NCBI GenBank assembly: GCA_903909905.1
Contig: CAIVXP010000170.1
Coordinates: 1 to 7,667, forward strand
Source: Akkermansiaceae bacterium
GTDB lineage: Bacteria > Verrucomicrobiota > Verrucomicrobiia > Verrucomicrobiales > Akkermansiaceae
Reading direction: 5' to 3'
Length of the DNA: 7,667 nt
Within the stretch, counting starts at the first letter, position 1, and each line of letters begins with the position of its first letter. The notes under the pieces were generated by a model, which was not told where the DNA came from, searched no databases, and saw only the letters and a list, made by a program, of their open reading frames with translations. This document shows, one piece after another, positions 1 through 6,444 of the stretch. The position numbers were made by a program, and so were the translations under genes.

Positions 1-1912
1 AGCTTTCCGGCGAACCCATCGAGAGCTGAGCCGCCAGCATGTCATGTTGGCCTGCCTCATTGCCACGACCAGCCCGACGAAGACTGCTTGCCGCATAGGC
101 ATGCAGTTCGGCCACCGGCTCATACTCCGGATCAGATGCATCGCCGATCTGCGCAACCACGAGCGAGGCGACTTCGCCCCATCGCTGGGCCGCCGAAAGC
201 CAGATCAAGCGACTTTCCCAAGGAAAAGCATCTTTGATGTTGTTGGGCAGGCGGTCGATGGCCTTGAGGGTGTTTTGCAAGTCGTTGGCAGCCACCCCCA
301 TCGTCACCATGCGTGCGAGCAAACGTGCCTTCTCAGCCTCTGGTGCTCCATCGATCGCCTTCCATACTTGCTGGATGATTTTATCCCGCAGATTTTGCGA
401 ATCATTGAGAATGCCAAAAATGACCAGCATCGCATCAAACCGCACTGCAGATCCTGATTCGGGGTCAAGTTCCTCAAGCCATTGCCACCACTCGGACACA
501 ATATCTTCGTCGCCTAGCACCTCATCGACCAGAGCCTCCCAACGATTCGGTTCCTGCCCAGCCCACTTGCCGGCGACCCTCAACGCGAGTGCCGATGCAC
601 GAAACGGCACTTCACCCCGACCAAAGAGATTTCCTATTAGGTTGAGAAATCGCTCAGGATTTCTCTCGGCCATCATCGCCACCGGTTCGTCAAACAGCTT
701 GTTGTTGCGATCATGAAGTCCCCTTCGCTCGTTGAAATATGCCAAAGCCACGACTTTTTCGATGGCGTCGGATGGCTTATGCTGACCCTCGATATCTCTG
801 CCGATGATTTCTCCAATCGCTTCGCTGATCCATTGGTTTGCATCGGAAAAATCTGGTTTCAAACCCAATGCACGCATCGCATCGGGCACTCTTTCGAGCA
901 TGTCGAAATGTTGAAACGCGATGAGCGGTTGATGCTTGATCAATGCCGGCTCAGCCAAGCTCGGCTGCCCAAGGGCATAGAGAGCATTGATCGCATTGTC
1001 ACGGTCTCTAGGGCTTTTGGCAGATAGGGCATCATTGAAAACCGAGAGATCAGCAGCATCCCAACTTTTGCCTTTCCATGCACTTGCGGCTGCCGCGGCG
1101 TAAGCTGCAGTGATGCGGCTGGTTTGAGTCTGTTTTGCCATATGCTCGAGCCATGGCAGCGGATTGCCCGAGAGTGCAGACATTGATGCAGCTGTATCAC
1201 TCATGCCCAATTTCAATGCCAGAGCAGAGGCCTCGCCTGTGTTTCCTAAAGCCCTCAACATGGCAAGCCGCCATCTCTCGGTGTCGCGTCCACCACCACT
1301 CGGAAGTTTTTTCAATTCCTGATCAATCAAGCCTTGGCTACGCAAAAAGTCCGCGTGGGATAGAAGCGCCGAATCATCACCGCTCCCCCATGCGAGAAAT
1401 TCTCTCGCGGCTTGCGGCTTGCCCGCGAGAACAGCCTCTCGCGCGGCCCTTAGCGCAACCCCCTCAAGTGCAGGCTCAAGCTCCTCGCGCACATCTGCGG
1501 ACTCCTCGGTTGCATACAGCTTCAAAAGCTGTCGCCATGCACGGAACTTCATGAGCTTACCCAAAATCGTAGATTTTTCTTCCAGCGTAGCGCCAGCGAA
1601 TCGATCAACCAAATCAATGATCCCAGGGTCGGTCTCGGGCGTAATACCCAATTCGATTCGGCGTGAAATATCGCGGGCGCGCGATGACTTTTCAGGATCT
1701 CCAGATGCGGCGGCCGACTTCAAGGCAGGCAATGCCTCATCACCAAGTTTCCACAAGTCGAGGGCCGCATCTTCACGAACCTTGTAGTTTTCATCCGCCA
1801 GAGAAGCAATGAGTCGGTCGACCCCCTTGTCACCCGCAGATTTTTCCGCAGCGGTGGCAAAAGCACCGAACAAACAGGCGCAAATCGGAATAATGAAAAT
1901 TCGGAGGTTCAT
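1..1912 (-). CDS. Large exported alpha-helical repeat protein (HEAT-like N-terminus), C-terminus cut by window edge
   Basis: Function unknown. The minus-strand frame stays open for 637 codons from the ATG at 1912 to the left edge without a stop, so the C-terminus is missing. Residues 1-21 look like a Sec signal peptide: short basic start (MNLR), hydrophobic core IFIIPICACLFGAF, cleavage probably at ATA|AE. Residues about 31-88 resemble a HEAT/PBS-lyase repeat pair (V-R-E-D-A-A-L at 45-51, L-G-D-E-A-L-P-A-L at 56-64, then D-P-E and R-A-R-D-I). The rest is almost wholly helical and alanine/leucine-rich, like TPR or other alpha-solenoids, with no catalytic motif I can name. I infer a periplasmic or envelope-associated scaffold. 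An in-frame ATG at 1963 overlaps the stop of the upstream iron-sulfur gene (ATGA), but it would put 17 residues with several arginines before the signal peptide, so I prefer 1912. The two genes are probably cotranscribed. Reading frame is near certain; family assignment is tentative. Confidence 0.8.
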   Translation of the reverse strand, partial: MNLRIFIIPICACLFGAFATAAEKSAGDKGVDRLIASLADENYKVREDAALDLWKLGDEALPALKSAAASGDPEKSSRARDISRRIELGITPETDPGIIDLVDRFAGATLEEKSTILGKLMKFRAWRQLLKLYATEESADVREELEPALEGVALRAAREAVLAGKPQAAREFLAWGSGDDSALLSHADFLRSQGLIDQELKKLPSGGGRDTERWRLAMLRALGNTGEASALALKLGMSDTAASMSALSGNPLPWLEHMAKQTQTSRITAAYAAAAASAWKGKSWDAADLSVFNDALSAKSPRDRDNAINALYALGQPSLAEPALIKHQPLIAFQHFDMLERVPDAMRALGLKPDFSDANQWISEAIGEIIGRDIEGQHKPSDAIEKVVALAYFNERRGLHDRNNKLFDEPVAMMAERNPERFLNLIGNLFGRGEVPFRASALALRVAGKWAGQEPNRWEALVDEVLGDEDIVSEWWQWLEELDPESGSAVRFDAMLVIFGILNDSQNLRDKIIQQVWKAIDGAPEAEKARLLARMVTMGVAANDLQNTLKAIDRLPNNIKDAFPWESRLIWLSAAQRWGEVASLVVAQIGDASDPEYEPVAELHAYAASSLRRAGRGNEAGQHDMLAAQLSMGSPES

Positions 1913-1959
1913 GCGGAATTGGCGACGGATAATGAAAGTACGCGACAATAACAAACTGA

Positions 1960-2322
1960 TCATGCGGCGAAGCTCTCACCGCACGAGCAAGTGACCACGG
2001 CGTTCGGGTTGCTCACCTTGAAGCCTCCTTGTTGTAGGTCGTCGGAAAAATCCAATTCGCTGCCACTCACAAAGAGCGCGCTTTTGGGATCGATCACCAC
2101 ATTCACGCCATTGCTCGGCACCAGAATGTCGCGGTCGCGCGGACCATCGACGAGGTCCATCTTGTATTGCAATCCCGAGCAGCCGCCGCCGACCACCGCG
2201 ATTCGCAGCGCACCATCGGGCCTGCCCTGCCTGTCGAGAATGCCACGCAAATGATTGGCCGCCGGCGCAAGCACACGCACCAGCTTTTCGTTGCCGATCT
2301 TGTAGTTCAATGTCGAACTCAC
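1960..2322 (-). CDS. A-type iron-sulfur cluster carrier (HesB/IscA/SufA/ErpA family)
   Basis: Predicted cytosolic carrier that receives a nascent Fe-S cluster and passes it to apo-proteins. The 120-residue length is usual for the family. All three conserved cysteines are visible: Cys48 in GGGCSGLQY, and Cys112 and Cys114 in the C-terminal TCSCGESF motif. The central stretch (GVNVVIDPKSALFVSGSELDF and the following GFKVSNPNA) is typical of the fold. I cannot tell IscA, SufA and ErpA apart from sequence alone, so no symbol is given. The start is GTG at 2322: an in-frame TGA lies 39 bases upstream with no ATG between, and the family N-terminus fits here. No scaffold, desulfurase or other isc/suf gene is present, which favours a stand-alone ErpA-like role. 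It lies 75 bases downstream of the H1-like gene, and its stop overlaps a possible start of the exported repeat protein. Confidence 0.92.
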   Translation of the reverse strand: MSSTLNYKIGNEKLVRVLAPAANHLRGILDRQGRPDGALRIAVVGGGCSGLQYKMDLVDGPRDRDILVPSNGVNVVIDPKSALFVSGSELDFSDDLQQGGFKVSNPNAVVTCSCGESFAA

Positions 2323-2397
2323 GGCAAAATTTGTGACACCATTGCCGCACAGTCAACCCGCGCCATCATTTGGCACGAGCGAGACTGCGGGTGGAAA

Positions 2398-2634
2398 TTA
2401 CTCCGCAGCTTGCGGGGTTTCTTCGGCGACCTTCTTGGCAACCTTCTTGGCCGGAGCCTTCTTGGCAGCCACCTTTTTTGTAGCAGCTTTCTTGGCTGGC
2501 TCTTTCTTGGCGGTCGGTTCTTTCTTCGCGACGGACTTTTTAACGATTCCGCCGAGTTTCGCCTGCTCATTTTTGCGCTTGAGATAATCGGCGCGACGGC
2601 GGCGTTTGATGACTTTGTTTGATTGCTGGCCCAT
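2398..2634 (-). CDS. Small lysine/alanine-rich, histone H1-like basic protein
   Basis: A 78-residue, strongly basic protein of unproven function. Residues 1-29 form a distinct head with an RRRR run (11-14) and the pattern KxxKRRRRxxYLKRK. Residues 31-70 are a low-complexity tail of KK pairs at 32, 37, 43, 48, 53, 58, 63 and 67, that is, about every five residues, separated by Ala, Val, Pro, Thr or Glu. The last eight residues are acidic or neutral. Lysine makes up 21 of 78 residues. Such tails occur in eukaryotic H1 and in chlamydial Hc1/Hc2, where they bind DNA; nucleic-acid binding is therefore a reasonable inference, but RNA or ribosome binding is equally possible. I recall similar small proteins in Verrucomicrobiota but cannot name the family. 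I chose the ATG at 2634 because the conserved-looking head starts there; an ATG at 2676 would add 14 proline/glycine-rich residues. It is divergent from the methyltransferase gene. Confidence 0.8.
   Translation of the reverse strand: MGQQSNKVIKRRRRADYLKRKNEQAKLGGIVKKSVAKKEPTAKKEPAKKAATKKVAAKKAPAKKVAKKVAEETPQAAE
2432..2511 (-). repeat. Coding octamer repeat GCCAAGAA within the H1-like gene
   Basis: The plus strand shows five exact copies of TTCTTGGC starting at 2432, 2444, 2459, 2489 and 2504. All spacings are multiples of three (12, 15, 30, 15). On the coding strand each reads GCC AAG AA and encodes Ala-Lys-Lys, so the repeat is the DNA side of the protein's KK periodicity. In-frame slippage here could change the tail length without breaking the gene. 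Confidence 0.75.
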
Positions 2635-2756
2635 GGTTGGTGGCCATTGGCTAGGGGTTCCAGCGCCGGGGATCAAGCTGAATTCTTCACAAGTTGTGTT
2701 GATCGCATGGTTTCGTATTCGACAGCGGCCGATTTGGCCCGCAGATTCCCCGCCCC
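2635..2756. promoter_or_regulatory. Divergent intergenic region between H1-like gene and rlmI
   Basis: This 122-base gap must carry promoters for both divergent genes, but I cannot identify a convincing -35/-10 pair on either strand. The only structure seen is a short stem GCGGCC (2725-2730), loop GATTT, GGCCCGC (2736-2742, one bulged C), placed 14 bases before the rlmI ATG. It could fold in the rlmI leader, but a stem of this size is expected by chance in GC-rich DNA. Confidence 0.3.
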
Positions 2757-3917
2757 ATGGCAGGTCTCATCATCGCTCCCCGCGCCCGCATTTTCCACGG
2801 CCACGAGTGGGTTTACGCCACCGAAATCCGCAAAACTTTCGGTGATCCGCAACCCGGTGATGTGGTCACGCTCAAAGATTTTCGCGATCGTCCGCTCGGC
2901 TCGGCCATCTACAACCCGCAGTCGCAAATCGTCGCCCGCCGATTTTCACGCCGCCGCCAGGACCTCGATCTCGACTTTTTCACCCGCCGCATCCGCCAGG
3001 CTATCGAATACCGCGAACGCAAGGAAATCGACCCACGACTCTGCCGAATCGTCTGGAGCGAGTCGGATGGCATTCCGGGCCTGATCATCGACCGCTACGG
3101 CGATCATTTTTCGGTCCAAACGCTCACGCTGGCGATGGATCTGCGCAAGGAGCTGATCCGCGATGCCTTGGTCGGCCTACTGAACCCGAAGTCGATCGTG
3201 CTGCGTAACGATTCCCCATCGCGCAGGGCCGAGGGCATGGAAACCGGCATCGAGATGTTGCATGGCGAAAATCCCGGCTCATTTGTCGTGCGCGTCAATG
3301 ATCTCGATTTCGAGGTCGACCTCTTCGATGGCCAGAAAACCGGACTTTATTTGGATCAGCTCCAATCCCATGCCGAAGTCGCCAAACTTGCCAAAGGCAA
3401 ACGCGTGCTCGACTGCTTCACCAACCAAGGTGGATTCGCACTCGCCTGTGCCAAAGCCGGCGCGGCCAAAGTGACCGCGGTCGATGTCTCCGCCACCGCC
3501 TGCGAGGCCGCTCGCCACAACGCAAAACTCAATGGCCTTGAAATCGATGTGATCGAACACAATGTCTTCGATTTCCTCAAACACGCCGAGCCGGAGTACG
3601 ACCTGATCATTCTCGATCCACCAAGTTTCACCCGCAACAAAAAGACCCTCATGGATGCGATGCGCGGCTACAAGGAGATCCACCTTCGCTCGCTCAAGCT
3701 GCTCGAAAAAGGCGGCATCCTCTCGACCTTCTGCTGCTCGCATCACGCCTCGCGCGAGTTGTTTCTCGAAAACCTCGCCGATGCCTCGGTCGACGCGAAG
3801 AAATCCCTGCGCCTCATGCAGGAACACTCGCAACGCGCCGACCACCCGATCCTCATCACGATCCCCGAAACCGGCTACCTCAAGGGCTTCACGGTCGAGG
3901 TGATAGCGACGCGGTAA
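2757..3917 (+). CDS. rlmI: RlmI-like 23S rRNA (cytosine-C5)-methyltransferase (PUA + SAM-dependent methyltransferase)
   Basis: Predicted SAM-dependent enzyme making 5-methylcytosine in 23S rRNA; E. coli RlmI (YccW) modifies C1962. The 386-residue length matches the family (396 in E. coli). Domains in order: N-terminal PUA-like RNA-binding domain at about 1-75 (HGHEWVYATEI, then PGDVVTLKD); central linker with SESDGIPGLIIDRYGD at 101-116; signature GQKTGLYLDQ at 192-201; Rossmann methyltransferase with motif I VLDCFTNQGGFAL at 217-229, an acidic AVDVS motif II at 241-245, and DPP at 287-289. The TFCCSHH segment (324-330) aligns with TFSCS of RlmI, so Cys327 is the likely equivalent of the conserved cysteine, with Cys326 an extra one. 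The C-terminal ADHP and YLKGF motifs are also present. The ATG at 2757 fits the family N-terminus; no Shine-Dalgarno motif precedes it. Exact target base is inferred: other members of this family could act at a different site. Confidence 0.88.
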   Translation: MAGLIIAPRARIFHGHEWVYATEIRKTFGDPQPGDVVTLKDFRDRPLGSAIYNPQSQIVARRFSRRRQDLDLDFFTRRIRQAIEYRERKEIDPRLCRIVWSESDGIPGLIIDRYGDHFSVQTLTLAMDLRKELIRDALVGLLNPKSIVLRNDSPSRRAEGMETGIEMLHGENPGSFVVRVNDLDFEVDLFDGQKTGLYLDQLQSHAEVAKLAKGKRVLDCFTNQGGFALACAKAGAAKVTAVDVSATACEAARHNAKLNGLEIDVIEHNVFDFLKHAEPEYDLIILDPPSFTRNKKTLMDAMRGYKEIHLRSLKLLEKGGILSTFCCSHHASRELFLENLADASVDAKKSLRLMQEHSQRADHPILITIPETGYLKGFTVEVIATR

Positions 3918-3920
3918 AAA

Positions 3921-5216
3921 TCAAGGCTCCATCGGGTAGGCGTTTTCGCCGTGCTCCGAGCGGTCGAGACCTTCGCTTTCCTGATCGGCATCGACACGCA
4001 GGCCGATGAGAACTTTCACGATCAGAGCAATGACGACCGTTGCCAGCGCCGACCACAGAATCGTCGCACCAAGAGCGGTCGCTTGAATCGTGAGTTGCTC
4101 GCCCATGGGTTTCACGAGACCGAGCCCACCCATCGATGCCTGACCAAACACGGCCACCAGCAAAGTGCCAAGGATGCCGCCGACACCGTGAACGGCAAAG
4201 ACATCGAGCGAATCGTCGATGTGCATTTTTTCACGGATGAGGCTCACGCTGAAATAGCAAACGACGGCGGAAATCGCGCCGATCGCGATGGCACCGATCG
4301 GGCCGACATCGCCTGAGGCTGGGGTCACGGTTGCAAGGCCTGCGACCAAGCCGGTGACCATGCCGACGAGACCGGTCTTGCCGTTGCGGATGCGCTCCAT
4401 GAGCGACCAAACGAGTGCCGCCGCGCAGGCAGAAAGGTGCGTGACGAGAAGCGTCATGCCCGCATTGGCGCCGGCGGAAAGTTGACTGCCGGCATTGAAG
4501 CCAAACCATCCGACCCAAAGCATCGCCGCGCCGATGAAGACCATGCCGGGATTGTGCGGCGGGTGCGGGTGCTGCGGAAATCCGCGACGCTTGCCGAGCA
4601 TGATTGCCAGCACCAGTGCCGTGGTGCCAGCCGTGGCGTGAACCACGATGCCGCCGGCAAGATCCTTCACGCCCATGTCAAAGGCCCAACCACCACCCCA
4701 GACCCAATGGCAAACCGGCGCGTAAACCAAGGCAAGCCACAGCGCGGAGAATAAAACGATCGCGCCAAATTTCATCCGCTCCACCACCGCGCCGACATAA
4801 AGGCCAGGCGTGATGATCGCGAAAGTCATCTGAAACATGAGAAACACCGCTTCAGGAATCGTGGTGTTCGGCGCCGCTTGCATCAGCGACTCGGGCTTCA
4901 AGAAACTGAGGTCGAATGTGCCGATCCAGCCGCCGTCACCCTTGAACGCCAGGCTGTAAAGCCCGCCAATCCAAAGCAACGACGCCACGCAGCCGATCGC
5001 CGTGCACTGGGCCATCACCGAAAGCACATTGCGACCGCGGACGAGGCCGCCGTAAAACAAGGCAAGTCCGGGCATGGTCATAAACAACACCAATGCGGTG
5101 GCGGTCAGAATCCATGCGGTGTTGCCGCCATCGATCGGGGAGCTCGCTTCCGCCGCACTGGCCAGCTGGGTACCAAGTGCAAGAGCGCCTAAGACATTGA
5201 GTGTGAGTTTGTTCAT
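3921..5216 (-). CDS. amt: Amt/MEP/Rh-family ammonium channel
   Basis: Inner-membrane trimeric channel for ammonium/ammonia uptake. The 431-residue protein begins with a signal peptide (about residues 1-22, cleavage near ASA|AEA), as in E. coli AmtB, followed by eleven expected membrane helices. With a constant offset of 25, the AmtB key residues all align: Phe gate F107/F215 at F132/F240, recruitment-site W148 and S219 at W173/S244, structural D160 at D185 (DLAGG), and the twin pore histidines H168/H318 at H193 (VVHATAG) and H343 (VFAVHGVGG). The C-terminal tail (GLRVDADQESEGLDRSEHGENAY) is the conserved cytoplasmic segment that PII protein (GlnK) contacts, so PII gating is likely from family knowledge. 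No glnK lies next to it within this window. The ATG at 5216 is supported by the signal peptide. The gene ends 3 bases from the convergent rlmI stop. Confidence 0.96.
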   Translation of the reverse strand: MNKLTLNVLGALALGTQLASAAEASSPIDGGNTAWILTATALVLFMTMPGLALFYGGLVRGRNVLSVMAQCTAIGCVASLLWIGGLYSLAFKGDGGWIGTFDLSFLKPESLMQAAPNTTIPEAVFLMFQMTFAIITPGLYVGAVVERMKFGAIVLFSALWLALVYAPVCHWVWGGGWAFDMGVKDLAGGIVVHATAGTTALVLAIMLGKRRGFPQHPHPPHNPGMVFIGAAMLWVGWFGFNAGSQLSAGANAGMTLLVTHLSACAAALVWSLMERIRNGKTGLVGMVTGLVAGLATVTPASGDVGPIGAIAIGAISAVVCYFSVSLIREKMHIDDSLDVFAVHGVGGILGTLLVAVFGQASMGGLGLVKPMGEQLTIQATALGATILWSALATVVIALIVKVLIGLRVDADQESEGLDRSEHGENAYPMEP

Positions 5217-5260
5217 GGGTTGGGTGCGGCGAACTTAAGGAAATGGATCGGGATTTGTCA

Positions 5261-5287
5261 TGAATGAAATTTTTCGAATTTCTTTCA
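5261..5287. promoter_or_regulatory. 27-base inverted repeat between divergent amt and prfA
   Basis: A perfect core GAAATT-TTTCG-AATTTC (5266-5282) extends outward as TGAA...TTCA, giving 11-base arms with one mismatch (5265 against 5283) around a 5-base spacer. It sits 44 bases from the amt start codon and 63 bases from the prfA start, in an AT-rich patch of otherwise GC-rich sequence, which suits an operator or a hairpin in a leader RNA. It is not followed by a T-run on either strand and no gene ends here, so it is not a terminator. No known regulator consensus is recognised; the functional role is inference. Confidence 0.4.
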
Positions 5288-5350
5288 GTCGCCTTGTTCC
5301 TTGAATCCCCCGCCGATCCGCGATTCAATCCGCGACGCGCATCGCCCCCC

Positions 5351-6424
5351 ATGGATTACTCGACCCTCATCGCCAAAAACCGCAGCCGCTTCGGCGAGCT
5401 TGAGGATGCGGTCGGCGATCCGGATTTGTTTTCCGATCCGAAGCGTGCTCGTGAAATTTTGCGCGAGCACCGGCGGATCAAAGAAACGCTTGAACTTTGG
5501 GACCGCTTGGAGTCGGCAAAAAAACAACTCACCGAAAACCAGGAACTCGCGAAGTCGGACGATGGCGAAATTTCCGCGATGGCGAGCGAGGAAATTCCGG
5601 CGCTCGAGTCATCGATCGAAAAACTTTCCGAGGAAATCCAATACGCGCTTTTGCCTGCAGATCCGAATGAAGATCGCGACGCATTGATCGAAATCCGCGC
5701 CGGTGCCGGTGGTGACGAGGCCTCGCTGTTCGCTGCCGAGCTGATGCGCGCCTATCAACGCTATGCCGACCTTCGCGGATGGAAATGCGAGCACCTCGAA
5801 AGCAGCCCGTCGGAGGTGGGTGGATTCAAGGAAGTGATTCTGAAAATCACCGGCGAAGGAGTCTTTCGATTCATGAAATACGAATCCGGCGTTCACCGAG
5901 TGCAACGCGTGCCGGCGACCGAAACCCAAGGCCGCGTTCACACCTCGACGGTCACCGTCGCGGTGCTGCCCGAGGCCGAGGAAGTCGATGTCGAGATCAA
6001 GCCCGATGACCTCCGCATCGAGGTCTGCCGCGCGGGCGGTGCCGGCGGTCAGCATGTGAACCGCACGGAATCGGCCGTGCAGATTTTCCACCTACCCACC
6101 GGCATCTATGTCCGCTGCGAGGAAGGTCGATCGCAGATCAAAAACAAGGAACTCGCCCTCCAAATCCTTCGCTCAAAGCTCTACGAGCAAAAACTTCAGG
6201 ACCAACAACAGGCTTATTCCTCGCATCGGCGTTCGCTCATCGGATCCGGCGACCGCTCGGAAAAAATCCGCACTTACAATTTCCCCCAATCGCGCGTCAC
6301 CGATCACCGCATCGGCCTCACCTCGCACAATCTCGCCGGCGTGATGGCCGGAGATTTCTCGGAGCTCACTGCCGGATTGCAAAAAGCCGAGATGGCCGAG
6401 CGTCTCGCCGAAGCAGGGATCTAA
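5351..6424 (+). CDS. prfA: Peptide chain release factor 1 (RF1)
   Basis: Class I release factor that reads UAA and UAG stop codons in the ribosomal A site and triggers peptidyl-tRNA hydrolysis. The 357-residue length is close to E. coli RF1 (360). The N-terminal charged helical domain spans about 1-100. The central domain carries the codon-reading tripeptide Pro-Ala-Thr at 188-190 (VQRVPATETQGRVHTS), which marks RF1; RF2 has Ser-Pro-Phe instead. The catalytic Gly-Gly-Gln is at 232-234 inside RAGGAGGQHVN, where the glutamine is the usual target of methyltransferase PrmC. The tail segment TYNFPQSRVTDHRIGLTSHNL (309-329) is highly characteristic of class I release factors. The ATG at 5351 gives the family N-terminus (MDYSTLIAKNRSRFGELE); an in-frame ATG at 5264 would add 29 residues without family support. 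There is no Shine-Dalgarno motif, only a run of C before the ATG. No prmC gene is adjacent. An M32 peptidase gene follows after 20 bases. Confidence 0.97.
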   Translation: MDYSTLIAKNRSRFGELEDAVGDPDLFSDPKRAREILREHRRIKETLELWDRLESAKKQLTENQELAKSDDGEISAMASEEIPALESSIEKLSEEIQYALLPADPNEDRDALIEIRAGAGGDEASLFAAELMRAYQRYADLRGWKCEHLESSPSEVGGFKEVILKITGEGVFRFMKYESGVHRVQRVPATETQGRVHTSTVTVAVLPEAEEVDVEIKPDDLRIEVCRAGGAGGQHVNRTESAVQIFHLPTGIYVRCEEGRSQIKNKELALQILRSKLYEQKLQDQQQAYSSHRRSLIGSGDRSEKIRTYNFPQSRVTDHRIGLTSHNLAGVMAGDFSELTAGLQKAEMAERLAEAGI

Positions 6425-6444
6425 GCCTCATCATCATTCGCATC

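Noticed and set aside
234..716. 160-codon plus-strand frame (and others up to 1787) opposite the repeat protein
   Set aside because: Serine/arginine-rich translations typical of antisense frames; the opposite strand is open for 637 codons with sensible protein composition.
2356..2392. Stem ACCCGC/GCGGGT with an inner GCCA-TCATT-TGGC hairpin between the H1-like and Fe-S genes, as a terminator
   Set aside because: Long irregular loop and no T-run on the minus strand after it; too weak to call, though it may reduce readthrough.
2635..2676. 14-residue N-terminal extension of the H1-like protein
   Set aside because: Proline/glycine-rich and unlike the basic head; it is the non-coding leader if translation starts at 2634.
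3279..3845. 188-codon minus-strand open frame inside rlmI
   Set aside because: It lies antisense to a protein with clear family motifs throughout; its content is explained by GC-rich third-position bias of rlmI.
5255..5283. TTGTCA as a -35 box of a prfA promoter
   Set aside because: Five of six matches to TTGACA, but the hexamer 17 bases on (ATTTCT) is a poor -10.
5264..5350. 29-residue N-terminal extension of RF1 from an upstream ATG
   Set aside because: The extra residues do not resemble RF1, and the ATG sits inside the inverted repeat; MDYSTL at 5351 fits the family start.
5609..6091. 160-codon minus-strand open frame inside prfA
   Set aside because: Fully antisense to conserved RF1 motifs; no recognisable product.
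6425..6444. CAT triplet repeats just before the M32 start
   Set aside because: Only three tandem CAT units plus one more; too short to mean anything on their own.
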